Assembly (NCBI RefSeq): GCF_963853665.1
Contig: NZ_OY970459.1
Location: 1,302,001 to 1,366,000 of the forward strand
Direction of reading: 5' to 3'
Length of the DNA: 64,000 bases
From: Mycobacterium decipiens
GTDB lineage: Bacteria; Actinomycetota; Actinomycetes; Mycobacteriales; Mycobacteriaceae
Positions within the stretch are counted from its first letter, which is position 1. Each line of letters starts with the position of its first letter. The notes under the pieces were generated by a model, which was not told the DNA's origin, made no database searches, and was given only the letters and a program-made list of their open reading frames with translations. Position numbers and translations under genes: made by a program. Below are positions 17,584-26,119 of the stretch, piece after piece.

Positions 17584-18588
17584 CTAGCTGCTGCCTTCGT
17601 CGGCCGGACCCCAGCCGCTGCCGACAAGGAATGCCGCCGCTGGTTCGGCGGCGTCTCGGTGATCGTTTCGCAGAACATGGGCGTAGGTCTGCAGAAAGAA
17701 TTCAACATTGGCGTGGCCGATCCGCTGGCTGATCACCTTCGGGCTTATGCCGGCTTTGAGGGCACCGGTCGCGTAGGAGTGCCGCGGATCGTGGAAGGTG
17801 ATCCGCGAGAGTCCCGCGGCCGCTGCGAGACGATTGAAGCGCTGTCTGATGGAGTCGGGGTGCGGTGGGCGGCCGTCGTCGAAGGTGAAGACATAGTCGC
17901 CGGGGTGGTAGTCGTGGCCGAAGAACACTCGCTCGCGGTTCTGGGTTTCCCGCCAGTCGCGTAGAGCGGCCACTGTAGCCCGATCGATCGAGATCGTCTG
18001 GTCGGCGTTCATTGTTTTGCCACCTTCCTTGTCTCGCGCGTGGCCGCCGACGACGACGCGATTGTCGTGCACGGTGATCTCGGCGGCATCGAGGTCTACG
18101 GCCGTCCACCTGAGTCCGCAAATCTGGCCTCGGCGGATCCCGGTGGTCAGTTCCAGCAAGAACAGCGCGGCGAACCGGTCGTGCTGGATGGAGTTGAGGA
18201 AGGCCTGAATCTGGTCAGGCTTCCACACTTTCCGGCGCGTTCGGGGGCGTTTGGGCGGCTTGACGTTGCTTGCTGGGTTGTCGTTGATGTATTTCCAGGC
18301 AACTGCGTCGACGAGTGCGCGGTGGATCATCGCGTGGATGTTGCGCACCGTTTTGGGTGCCAGGCCAGGTGGCATCGGCTTCGGAATAATGCCGGACCTG
18401 TACCGCCGCAACGCTGCCCGTGCTGCGTGGATGGTCGTCTTTCCCCCCGCCAACCCGGCCGCGCGGGATTCGTCGAGTGGCGGTTCGAGGCCGACCTCGG
18501 CGAGCCACTGGGCGCACAGCCGGTTGAGGTGCCGGTGGAGTTCGGGCAGACGCGCAGGCGGAGCGCTGCATCTTGGTTGAGGTGCCAT
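17584..18588 (-). CDS. Tyrosine recombinase (phage-type integrase), N-terminus truncated or altered
   Basis: The 334-residue frame has a clear C-terminal catalytic domain. The first Arg is in LTTGIRRGQICGL, the H-x-x-R box is ITFHDPRHSYAT, and the last His and nucleophilic Tyr are in GHANVEFFLQTYAHV. A core-binding segment (LAPKTVRNIHAMIHRALVDA) is present. The N-terminal arm-binding domain usual in integrases of about 370-400 residues is missing, and the first 60 residues match the family poorly, so the gene may be decayed. It ends 85 bases from the tRNA 3' end, the usual place for an integrase that uses that tRNA as attB. I found no second copy of the tRNA 3' end marking the other edge. Confidence 0.8.
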   Translation of the reverse strand: MAPQPRCSAPPARLPELHRHLNRLCAQWLAEVGLEPPLDESRAAGLAGGKTTIHAARAALRRYRSGIIPKPMPPGLAPKTVRNIHAMIHRALVDAVAWKYINDNPASNVKPPKRPRTRRKVWKPDQIQAFLNSIQHDRFAALFLLELTTGIRRGQICGLRWTAVDLDAAEITVHDNRVVVGGHARDKEGGKTMNADQTISIDRATVAALRDWRETQNRERVFFGHDYHPGDYVFTFDDGRPPHPDSIRQRFNRLAAAAGLSRITFHDPRHSYATGALKAGISPKVISQRIGHANVEFFLQTYAHVLRNDHRDAAEPAAAFLVGSGWGPADEGSS

Positions 18589-18844
18589 TGCTAAGCGCCG
18601 CGAGTACGTGGTCTACAGCCCGCGCGGCTCGGCTGAGGCGTAGAGCAATTGCTTCCATCGACTGGACGAGTGTTCTGTCAGCCCCCACCGTCGCCATTAG
18701 CTGGATGGCCGTGAGGTGCGGAACTGACGCGTTGATGCCCGCCAGGTACAAGTCCGCGACCGAGGTTGCGTTGTAGGTTTGGACGAAAGTGCCCCCACCC
18801 ACCAACAGTCGTCTGGCAGTTTCCAGCACGGGATTACCCGTCAT
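18575..18844 (-). other. Uncertain ORF fragment upstream of integrase
   Basis: A minus-strand frame starting at 18844 encodes about 90 plausible residues (MTGNPVLETARRLLVGGGTF, later LTAIQLMATVGADRTL and LRLSRAARAVDHVLAALSN). It then runs without a stop into the wrong frame of the integrase. The helical, Ala/Leu-rich character is protein-like, but I recognise no family. It may be a small island gene truncated by the event that damaged the integrase N-terminus. Confidence 0.35.
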
Positions 18845-18937
18845 ACGCAGGTATCCTCGACGATTTTCAGTTCTGCCTCGGCCAGGCTTGGGCGAGCTCC
18901 CGCGCGGTCGGGGAATGCCGCGAAGCAGCCCAGGATC

Positions 18938-19387
18938 TCAGTCCAAGTTGGCGAGGACCTTGCGGGCGGCTTCGAGTTCGGCTTCGAGTGCGGCGACCCT
19001 GGCGGCCTGCTGGGAGCGCGCTTCCCCGATTACCTCGTCGATCGGGGTGGAGAGATCCTGGTGCAGTTCCTTAGCCGCGCGGGAAACGGCCGCGGCCGCG
19101 ACGGCAACGTTGCGGGCCAGGTAGGCGCTGCCCTGCTTGAGCTCGGCGTGCCATTCGCCGTCCGCGGCACCAGTGACAGTAAGGGTCAGTTCGAGAGTTT
19201 TGGTCCTCTTGCTCGCCGCCTTCTTTGCCGTTGCCTTCTTCGGTTTCTCCGCGGTGGAAGTTTCAGAGGTCGGCGCGTCGGGTGTCGGCGCACTCCCAGG
19301 CGAGTTGACGTCGACAGAGCTAATCAGGGCGTCGGAAGTGTTGGGGTCGGCGTGCAACACTTCTGCTGCCGGAGTGTCTGCAGTCAT
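18938..19387 (-). CDS. Protein with Lys/Ala-rich linker and C-terminal coiled coil, unknown function
   Basis: ATG 19387 gives 149 residues (MTADTPAAEVLHADP...). An acidic/Pro-rich N-terminal third precedes a histone-tail-like basic stretch (KPKKATAKKAASKRTKT, near residues 60-76). A small beta-type segment follows (LELTLTVTGAADGEWHAEL), and then an alanine-rich helix ending in a likely coiled coil (VAALEAELEAARKVLANLD). The basic stretch recalls the C-terminal tails of mycobacterial HU-like proteins, so DNA or RNA binding is possible. I cannot name a family with certainty; DUF6319-type proteins have a similar layout. gagctcc (revcomp ggagctc) precedes the start. It lies in the tRNA-linked accessory segment. 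Confidence 0.65.
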   Translation of the reverse strand: MTADTPAAEVLHADPNTSDALISSVDVNSPGSAPTPDAPTSETSTAEKPKKATAKKAASKRTKTLELTLTVTGAADGEWHAELKQGSAYLARNVAVAAAAVSRAAKELHQDLSTPIDEVIGEARSQQAARVAALEAELEAARKVLANLD

Positions 19388-19985
19388 CGTCACAGTGAGC
19401 TCCTTCTCAAGTTGGCGCGCAGTGGGCGGGCGGTGAAGGCTATTAGAACACACGTTCGGCACCCGTACGTACTTGCCGCGCGCACCAACTCATCGCCAGC
19501 AATCGCCCTAGGGGCAGGGGGATAGTCGGTTGCGCCTGTCTCCATTTGTCGTTGATATGTAGACCGAATCAAGCGTGAGCGCACTGCTGCTCGCGTTCAT
19601 GGGGCACAAAAACTCACCTCGGACGCCCGAGGGTCGGAAGCGCTAGCGGCGGGCACCTAGCGGTCGAGCACGTCTTCTGGCCGTGGAGATTGAGCCGAGA
19701 CCTTGGGCGGCGTGACTGCACTGCGCTGCACCTTTCCCACGACGACGGCCTCGTAGATCCTCAGGACGCTCGATATGCCTGGCGGACTTCGGAGCGTTGC
19801 GCCCTTGTTAGCAAACCTGGCGGTTACTGTCAGGCCCGCTCAGGGGCCGGGACCGCGCCGCCGCACCGGCCACTAAGGCTGCCCAGGCCTGAACCGCGAC
19901 AGCACGCACGGGAACGGGAGCGTACGGGGCCGGCCATCGCGCATACTAGGACGCGCATCCGACGCAATGGAGGACCGAAGCCGGA
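19388..19985. other. Gene-poor interval in the accessory segment
   Basis: About 600 bases without a convincing gene. Short frames are present on both strands, but none has a start, ribosome site and coherent codon use together. The right end carries a possible -10 (catact, near 19944) and a purine-rich stretch (ggaggaccgaagccgga) leading to the GMC oxidoreductase start. Confidence 0.6.
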
Positions 19986-21671
19986 ATGAGCCCGGTCGCC
20001 GAATTCGACTTCATCATCGTGGGAGCAGGCAGTGCGGGCTGCCTGCTCGCCAATCGGCTCAGCGCCAACCCTGATTGCCGTGTGCTTTTGATTGAGGCCG
20101 GCGGCAACGATGACTGGTTCTGGATCAAGGTGCCGGTGGGCTATCTGTACACAATTGCCAACCCCCGCGCCGACTGGTGTTTGACGACCGAGGCCGACCC
20201 GGGTCTCGCCGGACGCAGCATCCACTACGCGCGGGGCCGCGTGATCGGCGGCTGCTCGTCGATCAACGCCATGATCCACATGCGCGGTCAGGCTTGCGAT
20301 TACGACCTGTGGGCGCAGGCCACAGGTGACGAGCGATGGCTCTGGGGTGGCCCGGACTGCCCAGGCGAGACACTGGCCATCTACAAAAAGTTGGAGGACT
20401 ACTTCGGCGGAGCCGACGACTGGCACGGCGCCGGTGGTGAGATCCGCGTCGAGCGGCCGCGTGTGCGCTGGAAGATCTTGAATGCCTGGCAGGCCGCTGC
20501 CGCCCAGGTGGGCATTGCTCCGATCGACGAGTTCAACCGGGGCGACAACGCCGGCAGTGCGTACTTTCATGTCAACCAACGGCGTGGCCGTCGCTGGTCG
20601 ATGGCCGATGCTTTCTTGCATCCCGTCGCCCACCGACCCAATCTCACCGTCTACACACAGACCCAGGCCTTGCGGCTTCTGATGGACGACCAGGTCCACG
20701 AGTACCAGCGTCGCGGTGCCTGGACCACTGCGCAGCACCGCGTCACCGGCCTGCGGCTGCTCAAAGGCGGCCAAATCGTCGACGTACGAGCCCGTCGGGA
20801 GGTGATCCTGAGCGCCGGAGCTATCGGCTCGCCGCATCTGATGCAGGTCTCGGGTCTGGGCCCGGCTGCTCTACTGACCCAGCATCAAGTTCCGGTGGCC
20901 GTCGATCTGCCAGGCGTGGGCGAAAACCTCCAGGATCACCTGCAACTTCGAACGGTCTACCGGGTGCGCGGCGCCCCGACTGTCAACACGCTGTACCGGA
21001 ACTGGATCAGCCGTGCGGGCATGGGACTTCAGTACCTGCTGATGCGATCAGGGCCCATGACCATGCCGCCTTCCACGCTGGGGGCGTTCGCCAAGAGCGA
21101 CCCAGCGATGGCCAGTGCCGATTTGGAGTGGCATGTGCAGCCCTTGTCTTTGCCGAAGTTCGGCGAACCCCTGCATCGGTTCGGGGCGATCACTCCCTCG
21201 GTCTGCAATCTGCGACCCAGCTCGCGCGGCCATGTGCGCATGGCCAATGCAGATCCGCTGACCAGCCCGAAGATTTTCTGCAACTACCTCTCGACTGACG
21301 CCGATCGTCGCACCGCCGTGCGCGGCCTCCGGATGACCCGGCAGATCATGGCGGCGCCGGCTCTGGCCCGCTACCGCCCGCAAGAGTTGCTTCCCGGCCC
21401 GCAACTGGTGAGCGACGAAGAGCTGCAGAAGGCGGCCAGTGAACTGGGTACGACGATTTTCCACCCGGTGGGCACCTGCGTGATGGGAGCCTTTGACACC
21501 CGCGGTCGGCCGCGGTCGGCCGCCACGGTGCTCGACACCGACTGCCGCGTGTATCGCGTCGCCGGCCTTCGAGTGGTCGATGCTTCGGCGATGCCCACCA
21601 TCACCTCCGGCAACACCAACGCGCCGGTGATGCTCATCGCAGAGCGCGCCGCGCGCGCGATCCTGGGATAG
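19986..21671 (+). CDS. GMC-family FAD oxidoreductase (choline dehydrogenase-like)
   Basis: The 561-residue protein has the N-terminal FAD-binding fold (FDFIIVGAGSAGCLLANRLS, residues 7-26), the GMC signature 1 (HYARGRVIGGCSSINAMIHM), the second signature (GAIGSPHLMQVSGLGPAALL) and the C-terminal catalytic-His region (STIFHPVGTC in type, here GTTIFHPVGTCVMG), followed by SGNTNAPVMLIAERAA. GMC enzymes oxidise alcohols with flavin. The substrate cannot be read from the sequence. It stands alone between gene-poor DNA and the HipBA pair, and I recall no copy at this site in H37Rv, so it is probably an acquired gene. Confidence 0.88.
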   Translation: MSPVAEFDFIIVGAGSAGCLLANRLSANPDCRVLLIEAGGNDDWFWIKVPVGYLYTIANPRADWCLTTEADPGLAGRSIHYARGRVIGGCSSINAMIHMRGQACDYDLWAQATGDERWLWGGPDCPGETLAIYKKLEDYFGGADDWHGAGGEIRVERPRVRWKILNAWQAAAAQVGIAPIDEFNRGDNAGSAYFHVNQRRGRRWSMADAFLHPVAHRPNLTVYTQTQALRLLMDDQVHEYQRRGAWTTAQHRVTGLRLLKGGQIVDVRARREVILSAGAIGSPHLMQVSGLGPAALLTQHQVPVAVDLPGVGENLQDHLQLRTVYRVRGAPTVNTLYRNWISRAGMGLQYLLMRSGPMTMPPSTLGAFAKSDPAMASADLEWHVQPLSLPKFGEPLHRFGAITPSVCNLRPSSRGHVRMANADPLTSPKIFCNYLSTDADRRTAVRGLRMTRQIMAAPALARYRPQELLPGPQLVSDEELQKAASELGTTIFHPVGTCVMGAFDTRGRPRSAATVLDTDCRVYRVAGLRVVDASAMPTITSGNTNAPVMLIAERAARAILG

Positions 21672-21760
21672 GTCGAATTAGACGAGAACTATGCACCCGG
21701 TTGCGAGGCGCTCGGGCCGATGTCGGGGTGAGGAGATTTCGCGCGGCCATTCCGGTCAAC

Positions 21761-23131
21761 TCACGGCGTTGATGTCGTCCCGCCACGGGCCGGGGCGGCC
21801 CCGTGCTTTTTGGCGGTGATCGTGTCCAGCGTTAGGCTCGGCCGTGATGATCGTTTGACGCCGCCGAGTGGCTGTCCGGTTTCAAGTCGATGCGATCGCG
21901 CCAGCACCGTCTCAATCAAGTGTTCGGACGGCCAGCCTTCGGTGATCTCGGCGGGCAGGTCCTCGATGCCTGAGCGGACGTGCGTTGCGAGTTCGTCGAG
22001 CGCCTGCTCGGCTGCGCGAGCGGGGAGGCCCATGGCCTTCGCCTCGTCGAGAAGCGCCTGTCGATCCACCTTGGCAAGCGACTGCTGCGCACCGATCTTG
22101 GTGCCCATGGTTCCCGACAGCTCGGGGTATTCCAGCGTGGACAGCGAATCGTAAAGGGGCGCCGCTTTAACCACTCCGTCGTGGAGCATCAGTGAGTAGT
22201 TCTTGCCGTGGCCGTCCTCGTCGCCGACGATCGTGCGAAACGCGACCTGCTTGTAGATGTCCGCTATTTCCCGCTGCGGGGAGTCGGCGAATTCTCGAAG
22301 CACGCGGGCCATGCGCTCGGAGGGTCGACCGATCAGGTACTTGTCCTTCGGGCGAAGCCCGACGGCCTGGCACATGTCCTCCTGGTGTAAGCGGTGGATT
22401 GTTCCGTCGCTTGCGACGTTGCGGTCATAGCGCTCGGCGACGAGCGCGGTCGCATCGCCGATCCGCTCGATCCACACGGCGTTATCCGACAGGCCGCATT
22501 TCTGGGACAGGGCAAGCACCAGTGCCTCGTTCTCGGCGCTGTGGGGCCAGACGGTGGTGGGCTTGATGATATGCGTCGAGGGAAACCCATCGACCGGCAT
22601 GCACCACCGCCCGTTCACGCGGGTCAGCAGCAGTTTGTCTTGAGCGCCCGCCAGTGACATCCGGATTCCCCTGGTGGGGTCGGCACCCAGAGGTCTCGCC
22701 GGCAGATTCTGAATGAGGTCGACAAGTTCCTGCTCGCTCAAGGGAGACGACAAACGCCCCTCGGTTGGCAACCCTTCGCCGGCAGGCACTACGACAACTG
22801 CCCCAGCGCATTCCCGCCCGTATTCGGCAAGGAGTGCCATGGCATCTGAAGGGGCTGCAGGAGCGCCGGCTAGATCGAGTTCCACGCCTCGCAGCCGTGC
22901 GGCGGCGTGTTGCAAAGCGCGACCTTCCGGAAGCAGGCCTTCCAGGAAGGAGCGTGAAACTGAGGGTGCGTTCGGTCCGGGAGCCGAGGGCAGGGAGCAG
23001 GACAGGATTGGTGCGCCACCGCCGTAGCCGAGGCGCCCCTCGTCGGTGTACTCCATCACGACTTTGCGTCCCCCGGATTTCGGGGTGGCTCGCGCGGTGA
23101 GTACTCCGTGCAGCCAAATATCCAGGCTCAT
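21761..23131 (-). CDS. hipA: HipA-type serine/threonine kinase toxin
   Basis: The 456-residue protein has the HipA architecture. The N-subdomain includes RSFLEGLLPEGRALQHAA, and the conserved SLAGAQDKLLL loop (near residue 178) corresponds to the Ser-containing flexible loop of E. coli HipA. Next come THIIKP, ERYDR, HQEDMCQAVG and the catalytic/metal segment VGDEDGHGKNYSLM (near 308). The family phosphorylates glutamyl-tRNA synthetase or other targets and triggers dormancy. The toxin follows hipB with a 4-base ATGA overlap, so the two are translationally coupled. The C-terminus has about 35 extra basic residues. All visible motifs are intact, so it is probably functional. Confidence 0.9.
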   Translation of the reverse strand: MSLDIWLHGVLTARATPKSGGRKVVMEYTDEGRLGYGGGAPILSCSLPSAPGPNAPSVSRSFLEGLLPEGRALQHAAARLRGVELDLAGAPAAPSDAMALLAEYGRECAGAVVVVPAGEGLPTEGRLSSPLSEQELVDLIQNLPARPLGADPTRGIRMSLAGAQDKLLLTRVNGRWCMPVDGFPSTHIIKPTTVWPHSAENEALVLALSQKCGLSDNAVWIERIGDATALVAERYDRNVASDGTIHRLHQEDMCQAVGLRPKDKYLIGRPSERMARVLREFADSPQREIADIYKQVAFRTIVGDEDGHGKNYSLMLHDGVVKAAPLYDSLSTLEYPELSGTMGTKIGAQQSLAKVDRQALLDEAKAMGLPARAAEQALDELATHVRSGIEDLPAEITEGWPSEHLIETVLARSHRLETGQPLGGVKRSSRPSLTLDTITAKKHGAAPARGGTTSTP

Positions 23132-23379
23132 CGGGCTTTCCAGCCTTGGCGAGGGCGGACCACCAGTTCGAGGTCAAGCGCGGCGAGCGTGTCGAACAGC
23201 TTCTCGATGGCCTTGGTGGCGTCGCCGGTTTCCAGTTGGGCGATGGAGAATCGGTTGGTTCGGGACCGCTCGGCAAGCTCGCTCTGGGTCAGTCCCCGGG
23301 CCTGGCGCGCAGCGCGTAGCGCACGCCCGAGCGCAGACGCTGAGCGCGCCACCATCTCGTGACCGCCAGATGTTGCCAT
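23128..23379 (-). CDS. hipB: HipB-type antitoxin, XRE-family HTH
   Basis: The 83-residue protein is an XRE helix-turn-helix repressor. The HTH covers about residues 20-60 (GRALRAARQARGLTQSELAE, then SIAQLETG) and a short C-terminal strand (LDLELVVRPR) follows. HipB neutralises HipA and represses the operon. It is the first gene of the pair, and its stop overlaps the hipA start. A candidate operator lies 28 bases upstream. The frame MATSGGHEMVARS could also start at the internal ATG of residue 9. Confidence 0.88.
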   Translation of the reverse strand: MATSGGHEMVARSASALGRALRAARQARGLTQSELAERSRTNRFSIAQLETGDATKAIEKLFDTLAALDLELVVRPRQGWKAR

Positions 23380-23406
23380 TTGCTCACATTAGCCTGCCCG
23401 GAATTT

Positions 23407-23425
23407 TGATGACAAGAAATCATCA
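23407..23425. promoter_or_regulatory. Candidate HipB operator
   Basis: A perfect inverted repeat TGATGA-N7-TCATCA lies 28 bases before the hipB start, inside an AT-rich stretch. Flanking bases extend the symmetry weakly (AAT on the left, ATT on the right). Its location fits autorepression of hipBA. Confidence 0.5.
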
Positions 23426-23429
23426 CATT

Positions 23430-23760
23430 GCAGCCATCTGAGGTCGATGTTGATTTTTTCCAACATTATGTCGTCGTGCGATCTCATGTCACATCCAGTG
23501 CCGCCGCAACCGGCCCGGCGACGGCGAGCGCCGGTACGGCGCGCGAGTAGAGGAGCCGGGCAATTCCGCCCAAGTCGGCAGATCCCGAAGAGGTGGTGTA
23601 TCCGGCGAGCGCGACCGAATCTGTCGTGGCGATCATTCGCCATGTCGAGGAACTGGTCGGCGACGTGGGAATGGCAGCGCTGGTGCGCGATCGCGAAGCC
23701 ATCAGCACGTCGGGACAACCAGTCGATTTTGGGCAGCCGTGACCCAGCACTGGCGGGAGT
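23430..23760. other. Gene-poor interval between hipBA and the alkylsulfatase
   Basis: No complete gene is evident. On the plus strand, codons from about 23563 to 23743 form one open stretch with ordered codon use (SADPEEVVYPASATESVVAI and onward, ending VDFGQP, stop at 23741-23743) but no start or recognised domain. It may be the end of a decayed gene. Minus-strand frames over the same bases look equally anonymous. Confidence 0.4.
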
Positions 23761-23800
23761 TGTAGTCATTCGACTACACTATTGTAGTCGAATGACTACA
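23761..23800. promoter_or_regulatory. Twin palindromic operators upstream of the alkylsulfatase gene
   Basis: Two identical palindromes TGTAGTC-N4-GACTACA occupy 23761-23778 and 23783-23800. Their starts are 22 bases apart, close to two turns of B-DNA, so two dimers would sit on the same face. The pair also forms one larger perfect inverted repeat around CTAT (23779-23782). Half-sites of this kind fit TetR- or GntR-type repressors. The second site ends 28 bases before the proposed GTG start, so binding should block transcription. No regulator gene adjoins. Confidence 0.75.
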
Positions 23801-23828
23801 ATAGATCGTCGAAATGGAGGCAAAAACG

Positions 23829-25727
23829 GTGCTGAATAACAAGCTCCTCGAGGCGACCCCCAGGCCCCCTTCTATCGCCATCGAGGCCGCCCACCGCGCA
23901 TACGTTCTGCCCAGCGATGACACGACGGACTTCGACAATGCCGATCGGGGATTCATCGCGGCATTGTCCCCGTGCGTCGTCAAGGCCGCGGATGGTCGCG
24001 TGGTTTGGGACAACGATGTGTATTCATTCCTCGGCGGACCCGCGCCGACATCGGTGCATCCGAGCCTGTGGCGGCAATCAATGCTGGCCGCCAAACAAGG
24101 CTTGTACGAGGTGGTGCCCGGCATCTACCAGGTCCGGGGACTAGACATCTCCAATATCAGCTTCATCGAGGGCGACACCGGCATCATTGTCATCGATCCG
24201 TTGGTCTGCACCGAGGTCGCCGCTGCGGCACTGGACCTGTATCGCGCCCACCGGGGTGGTGACCGTCGGGTCGTCGCGGTGATCTATACCCACAGTCACG
24301 TCGATCATTTCGGCGGCGTCCTGGGTGTCACCTCGCAGGCGGATGTCGATGCCGGCAAGGTCGCGGTGCTGGCACCGGAAGGCTTCACCGCGCATGCCGT
24401 GCAGGAGAACATCTACGCCGGCTCGGCAATGATGCGTCGCGCGGGCTACATGTATGGCTCGTACCTACCTCGTGGCCCGCAAAGTCAAGTGGGTTGCGGT
24501 CTTGGCCAAACCCTTTCGACCGGGAATGTCTCGATCATCGTACCGACGGTCGACATCAAGGAAACCGGCGAGAAGCACACGATCGACGGTGTGGAGATCG
24601 AATTCCAAATGGCCCCGGGCAGCGAAGCTCCCGCCGAGATGCACTTCTACTTCCCGCGCTTCCGCGCGCTGTGCATGGCCGAGAACGCCACGCACAACAT
24701 GCACAACCTGCTGACCTTGCGCGGCGCGCTGGTACGCGACCCGCGCGCCTGGGCGAGCTATCTCACCGAGGCGATCGACACCTTCGCCGACCGCGCCGAC
24801 GTCGTGTTCGCTTCACACCACTGGCCGACCTGGGAACGCGACAACATCGTCGAATACTTGTCGCAACAACGTGACATGTATTCCTACCTGCACGACCAGA
24901 CGCTGCGGTTGCTGAACCGCGGGTACACGGGCGTGGAGATCGCCGAAATGTTCCAAATGCCACCCGCATTGGAGAAGGCTTGGCATACCCACGGCTACTA
25001 CGGGTCGGTCAGCCACAACGTCAAAGCCATCTACCAGCGCTACATGGGCTGGTTCGACGGCAACCCTGGCCGGCTATGGCCCCACCCGCCCGAGGCGATC
25101 GCTCCGCGCTACGTTGAGGCAATGGGCGGGATTGACCGGGTCGTGGAGCTGGCTGGCAAAGCCTTTGCTGACGGTGATTTCCGTTGGACCGCAACACTTC
25201 TTGACCATGCAGTGTTCGCCGACGGCGAGCATGCCGCGGCCCGTCAACTCTATGCCGACACCCTGGAGCAACTCGCCTACGGCGCGGAGTGCGCGACCTG
25301 GCGCAACTACTTTCTGTCGGGTGCGGCCGAGTTGCGTGCCGGGAGCATTGGCACGTCGGGACAGAACCCGGCGCCAACGTTTTTCGATCAGCTGACCCTG
25401 GACCAGATTTTCAGCGCCCTCGCGATTAGCATCAACGGTCCGCGCGCGTGGGATCTGAACCTCGCCCTGGACTTCACCTTCACCGAGGTCGACGAAAACT
25501 ATCGGCTCACGCTGCACAACGGCGTGCTGCTACATCGCAAGGTTCCCGCCGATTCCGTGACGGCGGACGCGACGGTGCGGGTGGGCAACAAGGTTCGGCT
25601 GGTTGCCGCGGCGCTGGGCGACATCAGTACGCCGGGTTTCGAGGTATCCGGCGACGAGACGGCGCTAGAGGCCTTCCTCGGTGTCCTCGATGGTCTTGAC
25701 CCGACCTTCAACATTGTGACGCCATAG
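23829..25727 (+). CDS. SdsA-type alkylsulfatase (metallo-beta-lactamase fold, SCP2-like C-terminus)
   Basis: The 632-residue protein matches secondary/primary alkylsulfatases such as SdsA1 and YjcS. The metallo-beta-lactamase domain includes the zinc motif YTHSHVDHFGG (near residue 155) and ENATHNMHNLL for the second metal. The helical dimerisation domain has YYGSVSHNVKAIYQRYMGWF. The C-terminal SCP2-like domain (from about 525) ends with LDGLDPTFNIVTP. Such enzymes release alcohols and sulfate from alkyl sulfates. No signal peptide is visible. GTG 23829 is preferred over ATG 23814 because GGAGG (23816-23820) sits eight bases ahead of it. H37Rv has a similar protein elsewhere (Rv3762c, from memory). 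Expression is probably controlled by the twin operators. Confidence 0.88.
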   Translation: MLNNKLLEATPRPPSIAIEAAHRAYVLPSDDTTDFDNADRGFIAALSPCVVKAADGRVVWDNDVYSFLGGPAPTSVHPSLWRQSMLAAKQGLYEVVPGIYQVRGLDISNISFIEGDTGIIVIDPLVCTEVAAAALDLYRAHRGGDRRVVAVIYTHSHVDHFGGVLGVTSQADVDAGKVAVLAPEGFTAHAVQENIYAGSAMMRRAGYMYGSYLPRGPQSQVGCGLGQTLSTGNVSIIVPTVDIKETGEKHTIDGVEIEFQMAPGSEAPAEMHFYFPRFRALCMAENATHNMHNLLTLRGALVRDPRAWASYLTEAIDTFADRADVVFASHHWPTWERDNIVEYLSQQRDMYSYLHDQTLRLLNRGYTGVEIAEMFQMPPALEKAWHTHGYYGSVSHNVKAIYQRYMGWFDGNPGRLWPHPPEAIAPRYVEAMGGIDRVVELAGKAFADGDFRWTATLLDHAVFADGEHAAARQLYADTLEQLAYGAECATWRNYFLSGAAELRAGSIGTSGQNPAPTFFDQLTLDQIFSALAISINGPRAWDLNLALDFTFTEVDENYRLTLHNGVLLHRKVPADSVTADATVRVGNKVRLVAAALGDISTPGFEVSGDETALEAFLGVLDGLDPTFNIVTP

Positions 25728-26119
25728 CGGCGATCGATCCGGATGCCCAACAGTCGTTCGTAGCGCGGCGGGCGAGTATTGACACACGGCGTAGGGGAGG
25801 ATGGCACGCGGGTGTGACCTTGGGCTCGGATGTTTGGCACGTAGCCGGTATCCAAGCCCAAGGCCACACCTCACACAGCGGCGACAACGGTGACACGACG
25901 ATCAATCCCGAGGTCACAGGCCACGTGCGGTCATCTTCGGCGAGCACAAATCACAGGTGCGTACCGGCCGAGCACAACCGCTGATGGCCACCTTCGGCAA
26001 CCAGGCGATCAGCCAGCCTACGGATCGGCGGGGTGAAGACCACGTTGCCGCCGGCCTCCGCCTCCACGCCAGCCACCCAGATCACGCCCTCGCGCCGGTG
26101 CTGAACTCAGGAAACGCGA
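25728..26119. other. Gene-free interval
   Basis: About 390 bases between the alkylsulfatase and a convergent gene. A 70-codon plus-strand frame (25957-26169) has no ribosome site and overlaps the next gene's end. I see no RNA gene, repeat or clear terminator. Confidence 0.55.
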
